Below are positions 9,896 through 22,562 of a stretch of 64,000 nucleotides of DNA, in pieces. Position numbers and translations under genes: made by a program. This stretch comes from Lepraria neglecta (lineage: Eukaryota; Ascomycota; Lecanoromycetes; Lecanorales; Stereocaulaceae), in contig CM065649.1 in NCBI GenBank assembly GCA_033220425.1, forward strand, positions 2,666,001 through 2,730,000, read 5' to 3'. Numbering within the stretch: the first letter of the stretch is position 1; every line of letters begins with the position of its first letter. The notes under the pieces are model-generated. The model had not been told where the DNA came from and did not search any database. It saw only the letters and a program-made list of their open reading frames with translations.

Positions 9896-10279
9896 GCCTG
9901 TCAGCGCCCCGGTCGATTTCTAACAGTCCGATGTTGGAAACCGCATTTGGGAATGGTGCTGGTCTCCGTCTATGTGGGCTTGGGTCTGTAGATAGACCCA
10001 ACGCTGGAACGGATGGCTGTATAACAGATGGTTGCATATTTCCAGGTTCGTTTGACGGAATTTCGAGGGAATGAAAAGATGAGATGGAGGAGAAGCTTCT
10101 TTTTGGGTCACGATGCACTCTTCACTGTTTGCCAATTGTATTGAAGTTATTCAAGGCTGATCGGCCTCAGTCTTCAGAATGTCCTACAGGAAGCCTTTGA
10201 TCGTCACCTCTGCATTGAAGAGGAATAACGAGCTGGACTGGGAGGCGTGTAAAAGGCTGAATGATCAAGGTTTGTGTTC

Positions 10280-10378
10280 GTATCATCATTATCATTTTCA
10301 TCATGATCATCGTCATCGTCATTCATCGTCATCATTTTTATCGCCATCGTCACTATCGTCATTCTTGCTCACGTCGCC
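10280..10378 (+). repeat. TCATCG/TCATCA-type microsatellite
   Basis: About 100 bp of imperfect TCATCG, TCATTT and TCATCA units. The open frames across it are only products of the repeat. Confidence 0.75.
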
Positions 10379-10397
10379 AAAATAATCATCCTCGTGC

Positions 10398-11662
10398 TCA
10401 TATACTGGCGTGGTGCTCCGAAACTGGCTCAGGAGCAGTTGGAAGACCTTGTGGACGTCTGTATCTAAGCATCACAGCCTGAACCAAGACAGGCACTCCA
10501 TGCTGCCATTGCGAGATTGTTCTCAGCGACCTTGTCCACATGAAGGCGGCTTTCTCCTTTACTTCAATCGCCATCGAGATGATTTGCTCGGACCAAGCAT
10601 AAAGTAGAATCACTAGGATAGTCCCCAGAGCTGCTGCTTGGTCCAGGTCTGTCAACTTGCTCGAAGTGGCCGGAAATAATGTATGTGGAGGGGCCCATAT
10701 TGTGACGGCGGCCTCTGAAGTGCGAATAATAACAAGGATCCGTGTGGATCTCAATTTTTCGAACTCAATTTCCTAGTCTTCTTGAATTAAGAGTCGAGTC
10801 AACATGATCATTACGACACAAAATGTTCCAGAGTTTGTCCACGGCCCATCGAGATACTGTTGCCCGTCTTCCTCAGAGGCAGCTTGATAGTTCGGCAGGA
10901 AAAGCATGATGACATGTAGTACATCACCCAGGGCCATTTTCTGAATGGCGTTCTTCGCTCCAGACTGGCGATTGTCATTACCAATTTCATGGACGATTCG
11001 AGAACAAAGATAGCAGCTTGACATTCAGAGTAGTTGCCTTTGCAACTGGTACCATAGGACTGTTGTACTACTGCATCGATCAATGAGGCCGCTGGGTACG
11101 CAATGGAAGCCAGTAAATCATCACCGAGTCTTTGCTTGGCTAACCGATTGACTGGCAGCGTTGAAGATAGTTGTCCAAGATGTCTGGCACCTGCAGTCAA
11201 GACTGTGATGTACCAGGTTGAATACGCCACTGGACTGTAGAATCCTGAAACACTGGATGTATTTGATGAGTAGTAAATCTGTACTCTGGCAGGAGTATCA
11301 ACGATCTAGTTTCAGAACGTTGCTCCAGCGACCACCCGAGCCGGTATGATCATCGCCGAAAATGCTGGAAATAGGTATTCCATCCAAGCCGGACAGGACG
11401 GCACATTGAGACGAAACTCTCGTAGATACTCAACAGCAAAGTTCTTTGCCCTGCGAGTCGCTTGCTGTGTTTTCTGCTCCGCAGACAATGGATGCCTACA
11501 GATATAGAATACAAGACGGAAGATCGCTCTGCAAGCAAGAAAATATGAGGCTAGTATATATAGGAGGAAGGTTATGTTGACAAAGTTGCCAAATCCTTGA
11601 GCGAAGGACGGCATGATGGCAAGGAAGTTATCGTGGCAAAGCAGGTTTTCCGCTACGTTCAT
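10398..11662 (-). pseudogene. uncharacterised multi-pass membrane protein, broken
   Basis: The minus strand from 11662 starts MNVAENLLCHDNFLAIMP and gives several hydrophobic helices, for example NITFLLYILASYFLACRAIF and later IRTSEAAVTIWAPPH and AAALGTILVILLYAWSEQI. The coherent frame is interrupted by TGA and TAG close together near 11308-11316, a frame change near 10890 and a TAG near 10772. If the stops are ignored, the frames read on into each other with sensible protein sequence (PARVQIYYSSNTSSVSGFY, MKLVMTIASLERRTPFRKWP), so this is one gene recently lost. I do not recognise the family beyond fungal integral membrane protein. Confidence 0.6.
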
Positions 11663-12119
11663 CGCAAGGGAATGGGCAGGAGGCAGTTCCGTCCTCCCCA
11701 GATCTAGCTACAGATATAGGCTGCTAAGCTGTGGTGGTCCTCAACTCAGCATCCTTGTGTGACTCCGAAGAGATGTTGTTCAAAGTTTCAACCTAGGTAT
11801 GGCGGCTGTGCCTTGCAGCAAAATGCGGCTCGGCAGGACTTCGGCAGACCTAGGATCGGCGCTAGACTATCGATATCAATCGCTCCATGCCACTTTCCAC
11901 TTTCAACTCTATACACATTCCTTTCTACAATCCCTGAAGCTTCAAACACCTTCCTTTCCTGACCACAAAACCATAGACGACTCATGTCCGAGGCCGAAGA
12001 AGCTTGCATTCAACACATGAAGCTTCAGAGCTCTTGTGTCTACCGTTACACCTTGCGCACATGAGGGAGCCTTGAGGAACAAAATCGTATAACCGTGTAG
12101 GGGTGGGAAGAGCGTGGTC
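11663..12119. other. intergenic, upstream of UPF2
   Basis: About 450 bp with no gene. It contains the 5' leader of the UPF2 homologue (pyrimidine-rich stretches near 11880-11950). Nothing else seen. Confidence 0.4.
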
Positions 12120-15100
12120 ATGGATCGCAAGAGAAAGCGTGAGCTTACTAAAACCACCGATGAACTACAAAGTTCAGAGTGTTAACACGTCCCAAAGGCG
12201 AGTTGCGCGATATTAATTCCAGAGTGTGGGCTGGCGAGACAGGTACCGTGCCTTTCTGAATATCGGCCGAGCGAGCCCGAACTTACCCACCCAGCAGATC
12301 TTTTCGACGTCAGCAAATCCCTCGACTCTTCTCTCAAGAAGAATACTGCCTTCATCAAACGCATACGAACGGCCATCACATCTGCTAGTTCGGCCACTTT
12401 CCTACAGGAGATCGGCTCCTTGTCCCTACATAAATATCTTTCGGAAGTGATCTCAGCAAGCTACGAAGGGCTATGCAGACTCAAAACACCAGGGGAGATT
12501 GCAGCCGGGGTGGAGATTGTTAGTGCACTACATCAACGATTTGGCCCTACAGATTTCACGAGCTACCTGGGATGGTTGATTGGGCGGGGCTTGAGCACGC
12601 CAGATAAAGGACAGCTTAAGAGCCTTGGTCAGGAAGCGAAGGAGAAAGAGGAGAAAGAGCGGCTGACAAGGCAAAGAGTGCTACTTAAGACCGTGACGGA
12701 GCTATGGCTTGTAGGAGTGCTCAGAAGTTTGGACGATGTGGCGCGGCCAGAAGATGCTACGGTCAAAGGAAAAGAGAACGCTGGGCCCTCAGCGGCGGCG
12801 AAGGTGAAGCCCGGGAAGTCAGACAAGAATACAGATGCGGAGCCTTTTCCACTTGAAGTACTTAAAGACCTTCTCGGCCACGACAAAGAGCACGCAAATC
12901 TTCCTTTGGTGGTCCTTTTCGTCAAAAGCTTTGGTTGGGATGTGCTGGGAATCAAATCAATAAGCGCAGATGGGCAGAAATCTGTCAAGGCTGATGGCGC
13001 CATATCTGCAACACCTGAGACTTACGATCAAAGCAGCTCTGCGGATGAATATACCACAACAGGAGCTGATGACCCTCCCTTGACAGCTTCAGAGCTTCAG
13101 CAGCGCTTCAAGAATATTCTCAACAGGTATTTCGAGGACGTCAAGCTCCACATTATCAAGGACAATAAGACAATCACCGCTCAAGGACGGCGGAATGCTG
13201 AAGCGTACGTCAAGTCCGGCGAGGTCTTTGAAGATCGTCAGGCAAACTATGACAAGCAATTGAAGGCCCAAGAAAAATTCATTGCAAATGCTCAGGTATT
13301 ATGCGATGCCTTAGAAAACCAGGAGATGCCTGATTTGAAGGAGAAGGACACGCAGGATCCTGCAGCAGCGACTGGTATTGGTCTTGTGAAGACTGGGGAC
13401 TATCTCCGAGGTCAGGTTGACGGAGCGGGCATCTGGGAGGATGATGAAGAGCGACGCTTCTACGAGAATCTGATCGATCTACAGGACAGAGTCCCGGGAG
13501 TGCTACTTGAAGATGTCAAGAAAAAGAAGCCAGAGTCAGACGAGCAAGTGGGCAAGCGAGTAGATACCAATGACGAGACGAAAGACGCAGCCGATAAGCC
13601 AGCTCCAAGCGCGGCATCGGACGATCAGTCAACAGCAATTGCTAACAAGACCGTCGGCGCCCAGGTAGATTCTCTTCTTGCTCGACTCCCGGAGCTTCAA
13701 AATAAAGAGCAGATCGATCAAGCGGCAATGGACTTTTGCTTTCTCAACTCCAAGGCGTCTCGCAACCGTTTAATCAAAGCCGTCCAAGAAGTACCCAAAG
13801 GTAGATCTGACCTGCTACCATCTTACTCCCGCCTGGTGGCAACGCTCGGAAAGTACATGCCAGACATATCTCACGGTTTGGTTTCCCATCTCGATGAAGA
13901 GTTCAGGAGCTTGCAGCGCCGCAAGCAGAAAGACTTCCTCGGCCAGGTTCGAACAGGCAACATTCGCTACCTTGCAGAACTCACCAAGTTCGGTGTGGTC
14001 CCGGAGCATGTCATCTTCCATTGCCTCAGGGTCAGCTTGGACGATTTCTCAAGGATGAATATTGAGATCATCTGCAACCTGCTGGAAAACTGCGGGCGTT
14101 ATCTGCTGCGCAACCCAGATACAGCTCCCCGAATGAGCAACTTCTTGGAAACGTTGCAACGGAAGAAAGGTGCGCAGCACCTTGGCCAGCAAGAGCGAAT
14201 GCTGATCGAGAATGCTTTGTATTATGTCAACCCACCAGAGCGGGCTGCCATCGAACAGAAGGAGAGGGACCCCGTTGAATTATACGTCTCGAAACTGGTG
14301 TACCTTGACATGAATAAGCGTACATATACTAAGGTTCTCAAGTCCCTCCGCAAGCTTCATTGGGAAGAGCCAACGGTAAGCTCCCATTCGTTAATGTCTA
14401 CGGGGCATGCTCACACACATAGATTGTCACAATGTTGGAGAAGATCTTTTCTAGGCCAGGGAAAGTGAAATATAGCAATATTCACCTGCTCGCTGTCCTG
14501 ATTGGCTCTCTCTACCGCTACCACCAGGATTTCGTGATAATGGTCATTGACAATCTCCTCGAGAACATCACTCTAGGCTTGGAGCAGAATGATTTCAAGT
14601 TCAACCAGCGTCGACTCGCAGAGGTCAAGTACCTAGGTGAATTGTACAATTACAAGATGGTCGACTCACCTATTATCTTTGATACGCTGTACCGGATCGT
14701 CTGTTTTGGCCATTGTGAGTATCTCCAGATGTATCTACCCCTTAACTGCATACTAATCAATGGTAGCCGGCGGCACGCCCACTAGGGACAAACTCAATCC
14801 TCTGGATATGCTCGATGATTTCTTTAGGATCCGCCTCGTCTGCACCCTTCTCGATACTTGTGGCCTATGCTTTGATCGTGGGGCAGCCAAGAAGAAGCTA
14901 GACTTTTTCCTGACATTCTTCCAGGTAAGATCCCTTAACTGCTTTGATAGGACGATCACTGCTTACTAGTGGCTAGTATTATATTTCCGTAAAAGAGACG
15001 CTTCCTATGGACATCGACTTCATCATCCAGGACACGTTCGCGCTGACAAGGCCACAATGGAAGCTCAATACTGATTTCGAAGAAGCAGGTCGGTTGTTTG

Positions 15101-16227
15101 CTGAGAAGGTAAAGCAAAATTACAAAACCCAGGAAGTAGAGAAGCCGATTGAAGCCGAAGAACCTGATGACGGTGGCTCCTCAGACGACGAAGCAGATGA
15201 TGAAGAGTTGGCTGTCCCAGAGATGGATGCTCAGTCTTCCAGTGACGAAGCTGAGGCCGAGGTCAGCAATGCTAGACCCATCGTTGATATTCAAGGTTTG
15301 CTAATTGAAGGTGCAGCCACTCTCGAATGGCGAACCGAAGCCTGACTCTGACTTCGAGGAGGACATTATTGTTACGCGTCAAGAGGAAGAACGAGATCCA
15401 GAAGCTGAAGCCGAGTTTGACAGAGAGCTTGCCAAGATGATGGCAGAGAGCTTAGACTCCCGCAAGTTCGACCGGAAGCCACTGTTCGATGTTTCTCTAC
15501 CAATGCGCAAAGCGCCACGAGAATCTCAAACCACTGCCGAGGATAGTGGTAACGAAGGAACCGCGACCCCTCCAAACACCAATACCATGGCCTTCTCTCT
15601 CATGACCAAGAAAGGCAACAAGCAGCAGGCGCGTGCCGTCTTTGTATTCATGATTTCTTACAACGTTGCTGACATCAAGTACAGACTCGAACAATCGAGA
15701 TGCCCTCCGACTCGCACTTCGCAATCGCCATGAAGTCCCAAAAGGAAGCTGAACGTGCAGAACAACAACGTATCAAGAGCCTCGTCTTGAACTATGATCT
15801 GCAAGACTCAAGCACAGATCAGACTGGTACAGAAAACCACCTTTACTTCGATTATTTCTCCCGTCCAAACCCCAATCTCCCCCAGGGCTCCCCTGGATTT
15901 CCTTCTTTGACAATAACCCCCGTGGACGTGAACACGCTTGCTCACAATGATTCATCTAAAGGTCTGGGTGGCGAGAAGCACCATCAGCACAATGCATCCC
16001 TGCATCAATCGTCGAACCACGCGAATGCCAGACCTGCTGACAAGTCTGGCGCAAATCGAAGCGGACATCGTGCAAGGAAGTTGCAGCTTAATGACCTTGA
16101 CTGGTATGATCAAAACCAGAAGCCCGAGCATAAGCCCGACTCTTCCCGGAGTCGCGGCCGTGGTCGTGGATCCCCCTATCGTGGTTCCCAGCGTGGTCGT
16201 GGTGGCGGCGTGAGAACTGCTGGCTGA
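12120..16227 (+). CDS. nmd2: nonsense-mediated mRNA decay factor Upf2/Nmd2
   Basis: Cytoplasmic adaptor that links Upf1 and Upf3 in nonsense-mediated decay. Eight exons join in phase to 1249 aa: 12120-12138, 12198-12242, 12295-14375, 14423-14714, 14767-14924, 14977-15261, 15311-15637 and 15685-16227. The N-terminus reads MDRKRKRELRDINSRVWAGE, then SSLKKNTAFIKRIRTAI, the usual Upf2 start. MIF4G-type helical repeats follow: the first at about residues 40-270 (KYLSEVISASYEGL, SALHQRFGPTDF), the second around 490-640 (SKASRNRLIKAVQEVPKGRS) and the third around 660-880 (IVTMLEKIFSRPGKVKYSNI, FGH then GGTPTRDKLNPLD). An acidic stretch near residues 930-960 and an Upf1-binding-type tail (FAIAMKSQKEAERAEQQR, VLNYDL) follow, ending in an RGR/RGG-rich tail. 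The first exon is only 19 nt. Two introns (15262-15310 and 15638-15684) are just 49 and 47 nt with weak GTC donors. Confidence 0.93.
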
Positions 16228-17677
16228 TCAGACCCCATGGGGTTACAGGACTTGACGACATATGATATGCCTGACATTCAGGCTCAATAGTATACCTCTT
16301 ATGATATCAACACCAGAACTGAATCTGGATATCCTCTGCGATCAGCATCGATCGAAGCCCCTCACGTGATGGCACACCCCTATTAAGGTCGCCGCTATAC
16401 GAAGACAGGCCAAGGAGGATAGGGGATATGATGGCCGCTAAATTGGGGCAAATGGTGGACGATGGTTTATCAAGCAGTATGGTGGTAGATTTGATTTAGC
16501 CGGAATCCCGGCGTTCCGCTCATTAACGCACTTTCATTTGTCTACTCATGCGTTGCTTTGAAGAAGGGTGAAGGAACAAATGGACTAATTCTGACTCTAA
16601 GACATGTGTAATTGGTTAGATCGCAGCTCGTAGCTACCCCGTTAGGGCACCACCGTCAATAGTTGCGAGTTTCTATAGGTACAAGTTAACCTTGACTGTT
16701 TACAATTTGTCAATCATGATCATGAATACGGCCCGGGTGGCAGGAAATGCCAGGATGGGGAATTTTCGAACTGCTACTTTGGCTGAAACACAACTCACTA
16801 GTCCACATTCTAAGGTCCTTGAACTGGTTGTCTGAGTTGAATGTGTGACGTTTCCGATTTGAGTTAAGCCCTGAGCACGGAATTTCTATGGCAAATACCC
16901 CGGGTTTTGGCAGATTTGGGTTACAATTGCAGCTTCATCTGTCACTAGAGCCACTCTACGTCGTCCAATTCTAGAAAAGAGCTAATACTTGGTATGAGAT
17001 TCTCTGCATATGTACCAATCAAATTCCAGCTGAAACGAGGAAGAACATTCCATATTCTACCCCTTCGAGCGGATGAAACCCCAGTATTACCCAATGTGGC
17101 GTATGTGCATCTTCCATTGCAGATCAACAGATGGTGAGGCTGAGTGATCATGTGCTCGTATGCGCACCTATCAGCGTTGTTATGCACGAAAAAGGGGGAC
17201 TGATCTAGCAAACGCAGCGAATTGAAAGAAATTTGGATAAACAAAATGCTTAATGCATTCTTGCTCTAGGGATTGGACCTTTTGTCCATTGTCCGAGTCA
17301 TCTTTAGGCCGAGTCCAAATCGCTTCATCCACGCTGCAGATTCGGTCGGTATTGGCCTAGCTGCATTGTCCAATGAACAGTGACAGGTGGATACAGCCTA
17401 ACCCCAAAATAAGGTTTCGAATGATTCAGCTGCGGTTTCAGGTGATGAAGTCTGGAATGGATAGCCTATCGCTGCGGAAAGCTAGAAGTACTGATGGAAT
17501 TCCTTGGTGCGGTTTCAGTGAGCCGTCCTGCTGCAGGTGGTTGCCACAAACCCTGGGCCCAGCCGGTGTGGCTCCTGGAATCTCCGTTCAACGTGTTTTA
17601 TGGCGTGACTTAATCATCGATGTTATCCAGGTCTTGCCTTGCTGGAAACGCTCCCCTTTCTGCAAACGCAATGCATA
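16228..17677. other. intergenic, no gene seen
   Basis: About 1.45 kb. It should hold the UPF2 3' end and the promoter of the next gene. Short frames at 16945-17244 (minus) and 17373-17678 (plus) show no recognisable domain, and I see no repeat. Confidence 0.5.
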
Positions 17678-18544
17678 ATGTCAACCCAAGCAGCGAATTT
17701 TAAGCTTCATTCAGTTTCTGGTCTGATGCAGTATACTATTGATGATGGGCTCCAGCCCGCCATCAACCCCATCATCGAGCACCACCACGAAGCTCCTCAA
17801 AGTTACAATATATCAGGGCTAGAATTAGAACAGCCACCTCTCGAGACTGACAATTCAAGACAAGTCAGCGGAAGGATTTTTGCTGGAAAAGGAACGGCCA
17901 AGAGACCGTCTAGGAAGAAAGATGACCGGCTGTGTGGCTTACAGAGATCCAGCTTCTTCCTCTTCGCCACGCTTACCACGGTCCTCGTCGTCAGCGCAGC
18001 AGTAGGCGGGGGCATAGGCAGCAGACTGAGCAGAAAAGGGGCAAAGCCCAGCTCCGGCCCTGCGAATACTGCAATGCTTAACCCAACAGTGACGGTTACA
18101 CAGCAAGACACTGCTACAATCTCCGCGGCAAGCTCGAGCTCGAATGCACCAAGAATCACCCTCGCCCCCAGCGAGAGCTACTCCGTCATCTCCTCACCTA
18201 CTCTCACCCTCTCACGCGACTGTCCCGGGAGCAACGGCACCACGGTCGTTACCAACGACGTCCCGCCGCAACCCTTTATCAAGCATTGCAGTTGGCTCTA
18301 CAAGACAACACCGTTCGTTCTTTTTGGCGAGGTGACGAGCACTCTTGACGATTGTATTGAGCTCTGCGCTGCATACACTCTCTTGAATGGAACCAGCAAT
18401 TGCTCATGGGCGGCTTGGCGTACGGACGTGACGCTGGAACTTCCGGGTTATTGTTTTGGATATAACAATAGTATTAAGGCTGGAACAGGAGCGCCTGCTT
18501 CGGGGCCTGATGGCTCGTGTGATAGTGCGTTGTTTGAGGGATGA
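17678..18544 (+). CDS. single-pass membrane protein with cysteine-rich (PAN/apple-like) outer domain
   Basis: Single exon, 288 aa. I chose the ATG at 17678 (MSTQAANFKLHSVSG) because upstream in-frame codons are not ATG. The N-terminal half is hydrophilic and basic just before one membrane helix (SSFFLFATLTTVLVVSAAVG, about residues 94-115). A Ser/Thr-rich stalk follows (TATISAASSSSN, TLAPSESYSVISS). The C-terminal domain carries cysteines at the spacing of PAN/apple or WSC-like modules: CPGSNGTT, then FIKHCSWLY, LDDCIELCAAY, NCSWAAW, GYCFGYNN and SCDSALF. The expected topology is a cytosolic N-terminus with the Cys domain outside. This layout is very common among uncharacterised surface proteins of ascomycetes; the ligand is unknown. 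Confidence 0.75.
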   Translation: MSTQAANFKLHSVSGLMQYTIDDGLQPAINPIIEHHHEAPQSYNISGLELEQPPLETDNSRQVSGRIFAGKGTAKRPSRKKDDRLCGLQRSSFFLFATLTTVLVVSAAVGGGIGSRLSRKGAKPSSGPANTAMLNPTVTVTQQDTATISAASSSSNAPRITLAPSESYSVISSPTLTLSRDCPGSNGTTVVTNDVPPQPFIKHCSWLYKTTPFVLFGEVTSTLDDCIELCAAYTLLNGTSNCSWAAWRTDVTLELPGYCFGYNNSIKAGTGAPASGPDGSCDSALFEG

Positions 18545-19783
18545 GTTGAAGACGAAGAGTATCTTTGAGGGGCGAGAGGAGACGGAAGGGAGAGCCTTGT
18601 AGCGCAGTGAGAAGGATTCGGAGTTGACGTTGTGTGAGTGTGGATTGTGGGGCTTTTGTCGTTCCTTTCTCCACGAGTGATAAATTAATGAGGTCTCTGG
18701 TCTCAGGTGGATTGTTGAATAGCTACATGATTTGATGCCTTCAACTGGGGAGAGTGGGGTAATCCTTGGTTCTATGATGGCCAGGGACAGCAGTCATCTT
18801 GGAAAGACTCTTACTTTTTTTAATCGAAATGAGAACATGGTCAGGCGTGGCTGTCCAGACCATATACTGAGCATTGAGCGATGGAAATCAGAGTTGCGTG
18901 CGAGAGTAGAAAAGGGATACTACTACTAATGAAGAGTCAAAGCCATGAAAGCACGAGTATCAGATTCTCTCATGTTCACCTATGTTGCAGAAGATGCTCT
19001 GCCCTGAGGCGCCCACCAGCCTACCAGCCATAACCATTGTGTAGGAATTAACACTAACAAATAGTCCATTGTGTCACTCCTTTGAAGTGCAGCGCGCTGT
19101 CCCCACTTTTTCTGAATTCTGGGTCATACAGCTGCAAGATAACCTTGCATCGGCAGTACCTTTCATATTCAGCCCCTCGGGAACGCACAACGAAAATTTG
19201 GGATTTCGTTTCCTTCACTTCACTCTCTAATAATTCTATGGTAGAAAGACGCTCGTTAAACGTTACACCTATTTAGCGCGCTCCTGTTGCAAAGTGAAGA
19301 GAACTCGCCACTGACGCCGACCTGACCATCTGATATTTAATTTATTTATAGACATCAAAACCATGAGTCGATGAACCGCCACGATGCAAACCTCATCAGA
19401 AGGTTTTTGAGTGCGGAATACAATTCAAGTGAGAAGAACGGTACACAGAACCAACGTCTATACCTTTCACAGTCCAAGCCAATTCCCTTACAGCACAAGG
19501 GAATGCTCGGTGTCCTTATCTGGCCAACGAGATTGCCCCCTTGCTCCTCAAGCTTATCATTCGGAGCATTATAGCTGATCTCCTCGTGTTGAATGCAGCT
19601 ACCCGCCTCGACACATATCACGCGTATCGGCGTCTGAATTTGCCGAAAGGCACTTTTGTATGACAGACAGACTTATTTCTGGCCAAACCCCGCCCTACTC
19701 CGGCTATTGCTACCTCAATGCTCAAGGGACTGTCATTACTGCTCTATACAATTCTTCTTCCTATTCAATCTTGAGACGCCAAG
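18545..19783. other. intergenic, no gene seen
   Basis: About 1.2 kb between the membrane protein and GT2. No conserved frame, repeat or RNA gene seen. The last 100 bp should contain the GT2 leader. Confidence 0.5.
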
Positions 19784-22562
19784 ATGGCTGCTTCATGGCC
19801 GCCATCAGATGTGAGTTGGCTCCGAACATCTAGAATATTAGTGCGATTGCTGACGGCCACCAGATCGTCTATGTCGCCATCATAGGCTTCGTGCTGTCTG
19901 CAGCTTTCCTTGAGTGGTTCCTCTGGCTTGCTGCCTTTCTTTACTGCTTGGTCAAGGTCTTCGTCAAGGCGGAGCACTGGAGCATTAGGCTGCTGGCCGT
20001 CATCATGATGTTTGGATTTACTCTCTTGAGGTAAGGCATGCAAGGTATGAATTGCAAAGACGATACTCACGTCTTAATAGATGCATATTCCTCCCAGTCA
20101 TGGTTGTCACCCTCCCTCTTCCTCCGCAGATCACCGAAAAGTTCCCTCACGAGATGGTCTCGTTCCTGCAATGGTTCGCCTTCTACTCCTTCGCCGGCTT
20201 ACTGATCATCCCGTGGCTGTTCTGTGTCTATCAGCTTGTTGTCAACAATCTAGGGCGCACGAAGAGAATCACCACCGCGCTAGACGAGGACTCGGCGCCC
20301 AAAACAGTCATTGTTATGCCCTGCTACAAGGAAGAACCGGACATATTAATTACAGCGATTGATTCAGTGGTGGATTGCGACTACCCTCCCTCCTGCCTCC
20401 ACGTCTTCCTCTCATTTGACGGCGATCAAGAAGACGAGCTATACCTAAAGACAATCGAAAAGCTTGGCGTACCTTTGACCCTCGAAAGCTATCCCAAGAG
20501 TATCGACGTCACATACAGAATGGCCAGAGTCACGATCTCAAGATTCCTTCATGGTGGAAAGCGGCATTGCCAGAAGTCAACGTTCAAGCTCATCGACAAG
20601 ATCTACACCGAGTATCTCAAGCGCAACGACAATCTCTTCATCTTGTTTATTGACTCGGACTGCATCCTCGACAAAGTGTGTATCCAGAACTTCATGTACG
20701 AAATGGAGCTGAAACCTGGGAGCAAGCAGAACATGTTGGCTATGACTGGGGTCATTACTTCTACAACAACGAAGAATACACTAATCACGCTTCTGCAGGA
20801 CATGGAGTACATACATGGGCAGCTCTTTGAACGTTCAGTCGAATCTGGATGTGGCTCAGTCACTTGCCTACCAGGTGCACTCACGATGCTTCGTTTCTCG
20901 GCCTTCAGGAAGATGGCAAAATACTACTTTGCGGACAAGGCGGAGCAATGTGACGATCTCTTCGACTACGGAAAATGTCACTTAGGTGAAGACCGTTGGT
21001 TGACACATCTTTTCATGATTGGTGCGAGGGAACGCTACCAGATACAGCTCTGCACAGGAGCTTTCTGCAAAACGGAAGCCGTCCAGACATATAAGAGTCT
21101 TTTGAAACAGCGCCGAAGATGGTTTTTGGGCTTCATCACCAACGAAGTCTGCATGTTGACCGACATCCGATTATGGAGGCGATACCCTCTTCTGTGCATT
21201 GTCCGCTTCATGAACAACACAATCCGGACGACGGCTTTACTCTTCTTCATCATGGTCCTCTCGGTCATTACCACGTCAAACAAGGTCAAGAATCTTCCAG
21301 TCGGCTTCATAGCTGTATCTCTTTGTTTGAATTGGCTACTCATGCTTTACTTTGGTCTTAAGCTTCGACGGTACAAGGTCTGGCTGTACCCAATCATGTT
21401 CCTAATCAACCCTTTCTTCAACTGGGTATACATGGTATACGGGATCTTCACAGCTGGACAAAGAACTTGGGGTGGCCCGAGAGCAGATGCAGGCGCTGCT
21501 GACGCACATACATCGCCGCAGCAAGTTATCGAGCATGCCAAAGCAACTGGCGACGATCTCAATGTCGTGCCAGAGACGTTTAAGCCAGCTGCGGAGGCTA
21601 GACATCCCGAGAGAGTCATTGGAACGGTCCCATTACTGCCTTCGGATCATCTCGAAGGTCGCTTTGCTCCAGCAGAGGAGCTTCCTGGAGGGTGGTTCAT
21701 ACAGAATAATGATTCCGGCTTCACTCTACCGAATATGCTTCCAAGAGATCCAAATATGCCGCGTATAGCGCTACATCCGCGAAGCTCATTCGACTCGCTC
21801 GTTTCGACTGCATCTCCCACCAACTCAGTCTATTTCCCGCGCCGCGTTGAGAGTATCATGGGCGACGAGGATCGGAGCAAATACTTCATCGCCCAGCAAG
21901 CACAACAGCAACCGCGTGGCGGTTACATGAGCGTGGTGGCTCATGAGCCTGGGCAAGTGTATGAGACGAGCGATGTTCCGGATCATAAACGCACGTGGTC
22001 AGACTCTATTGAGTATATAGGTTCAGGAGTGGACTATGTGGCGGCTTATGGCCAAGAACATGTCCGTCAGCCACGACACAGTAACCCACCTGGGGGAAAT
22101 CCGTCAGGAACTCCGCCGGTCTTCGCTCCTCGACGTCCTACTGGCGTTCCTAGGGGGGTGGATCTGGGTATCCCGGGCATGTCTTTGAACCCCGATGAAC
22201 GCTCATCTGCGATCCCCGGACGTCGGATCAGAGCCGAGCGGACCCCACTCGGTCGAGAGCCTTTGACGCGAGTGCCCACTCGTCTTGACCGCGACCGCGA
22301 TGACATGGAGATGAACCAGACGGAAGGGAAACAATCAGCCCAACAGCAAGATTCATTGATGGGACGAGGGAGGGCCGCGCGACAGCATGAGCCTCCACCG
22401 ACTGCCTATCGGCCGCCACGAGAGCAGCGTTCTTTAATGAGAGATGATACGTTGAGCATGAGGAGCTCGAGGAAGAGTTCGAGGAGTGCGGATAGGTCTG
22501 AAACCGAGAGTCAGACGAAGAGGAGAAGGGCGAAATTGACGAAGAAGCCACCGAAGAAGTAA
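19784..22562 (+). CDS. GT2: family 2 glycosyltransferase of the fungal hyphal-growth GT2 type
   Basis: Processive-type membrane glycosyltransferase. Orthologues are needed for hyphal growth on solid surfaces in Zymoseptoria tritici and Fusarium (published for the family). Three exons join in phase to 891 aa: 19784-19810, 19864-20030 and 20081-22562. The N-terminus has membrane helices (VYVAIIGFVLSAAFLEWFL and two more). The GT-A core has VIVMPCYKEEPD, the DxD-type FIDSDC, the acceptor-site motif GEDRWLTHLF and QRRRWFLGF, all intact. Further helices follow (TTALLFFIMVLSVI, VSLCLNWLLMLYFG, PIMFLINPFFNWVYMVYGIF). The last 350 residues are a disordered, Arg/Pro/Ser-rich cytosolic tail rich in possible phosphosites. 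The product polymer is not known; it resembles chitin and hyaluronan synthases. The 27-nt first exon codes MAASWPPSD. Confidence 0.92.

Noticed and set aside
10428-10440. GCTCAGGAGCAG resembling the introner repeat word
   Set aside because: Isolated word with no second unit at 64 bp; probably chance.
10179-10482. His/Ser-rich open frames
   Set aside because: Produced by the TCATCG microsatellite.
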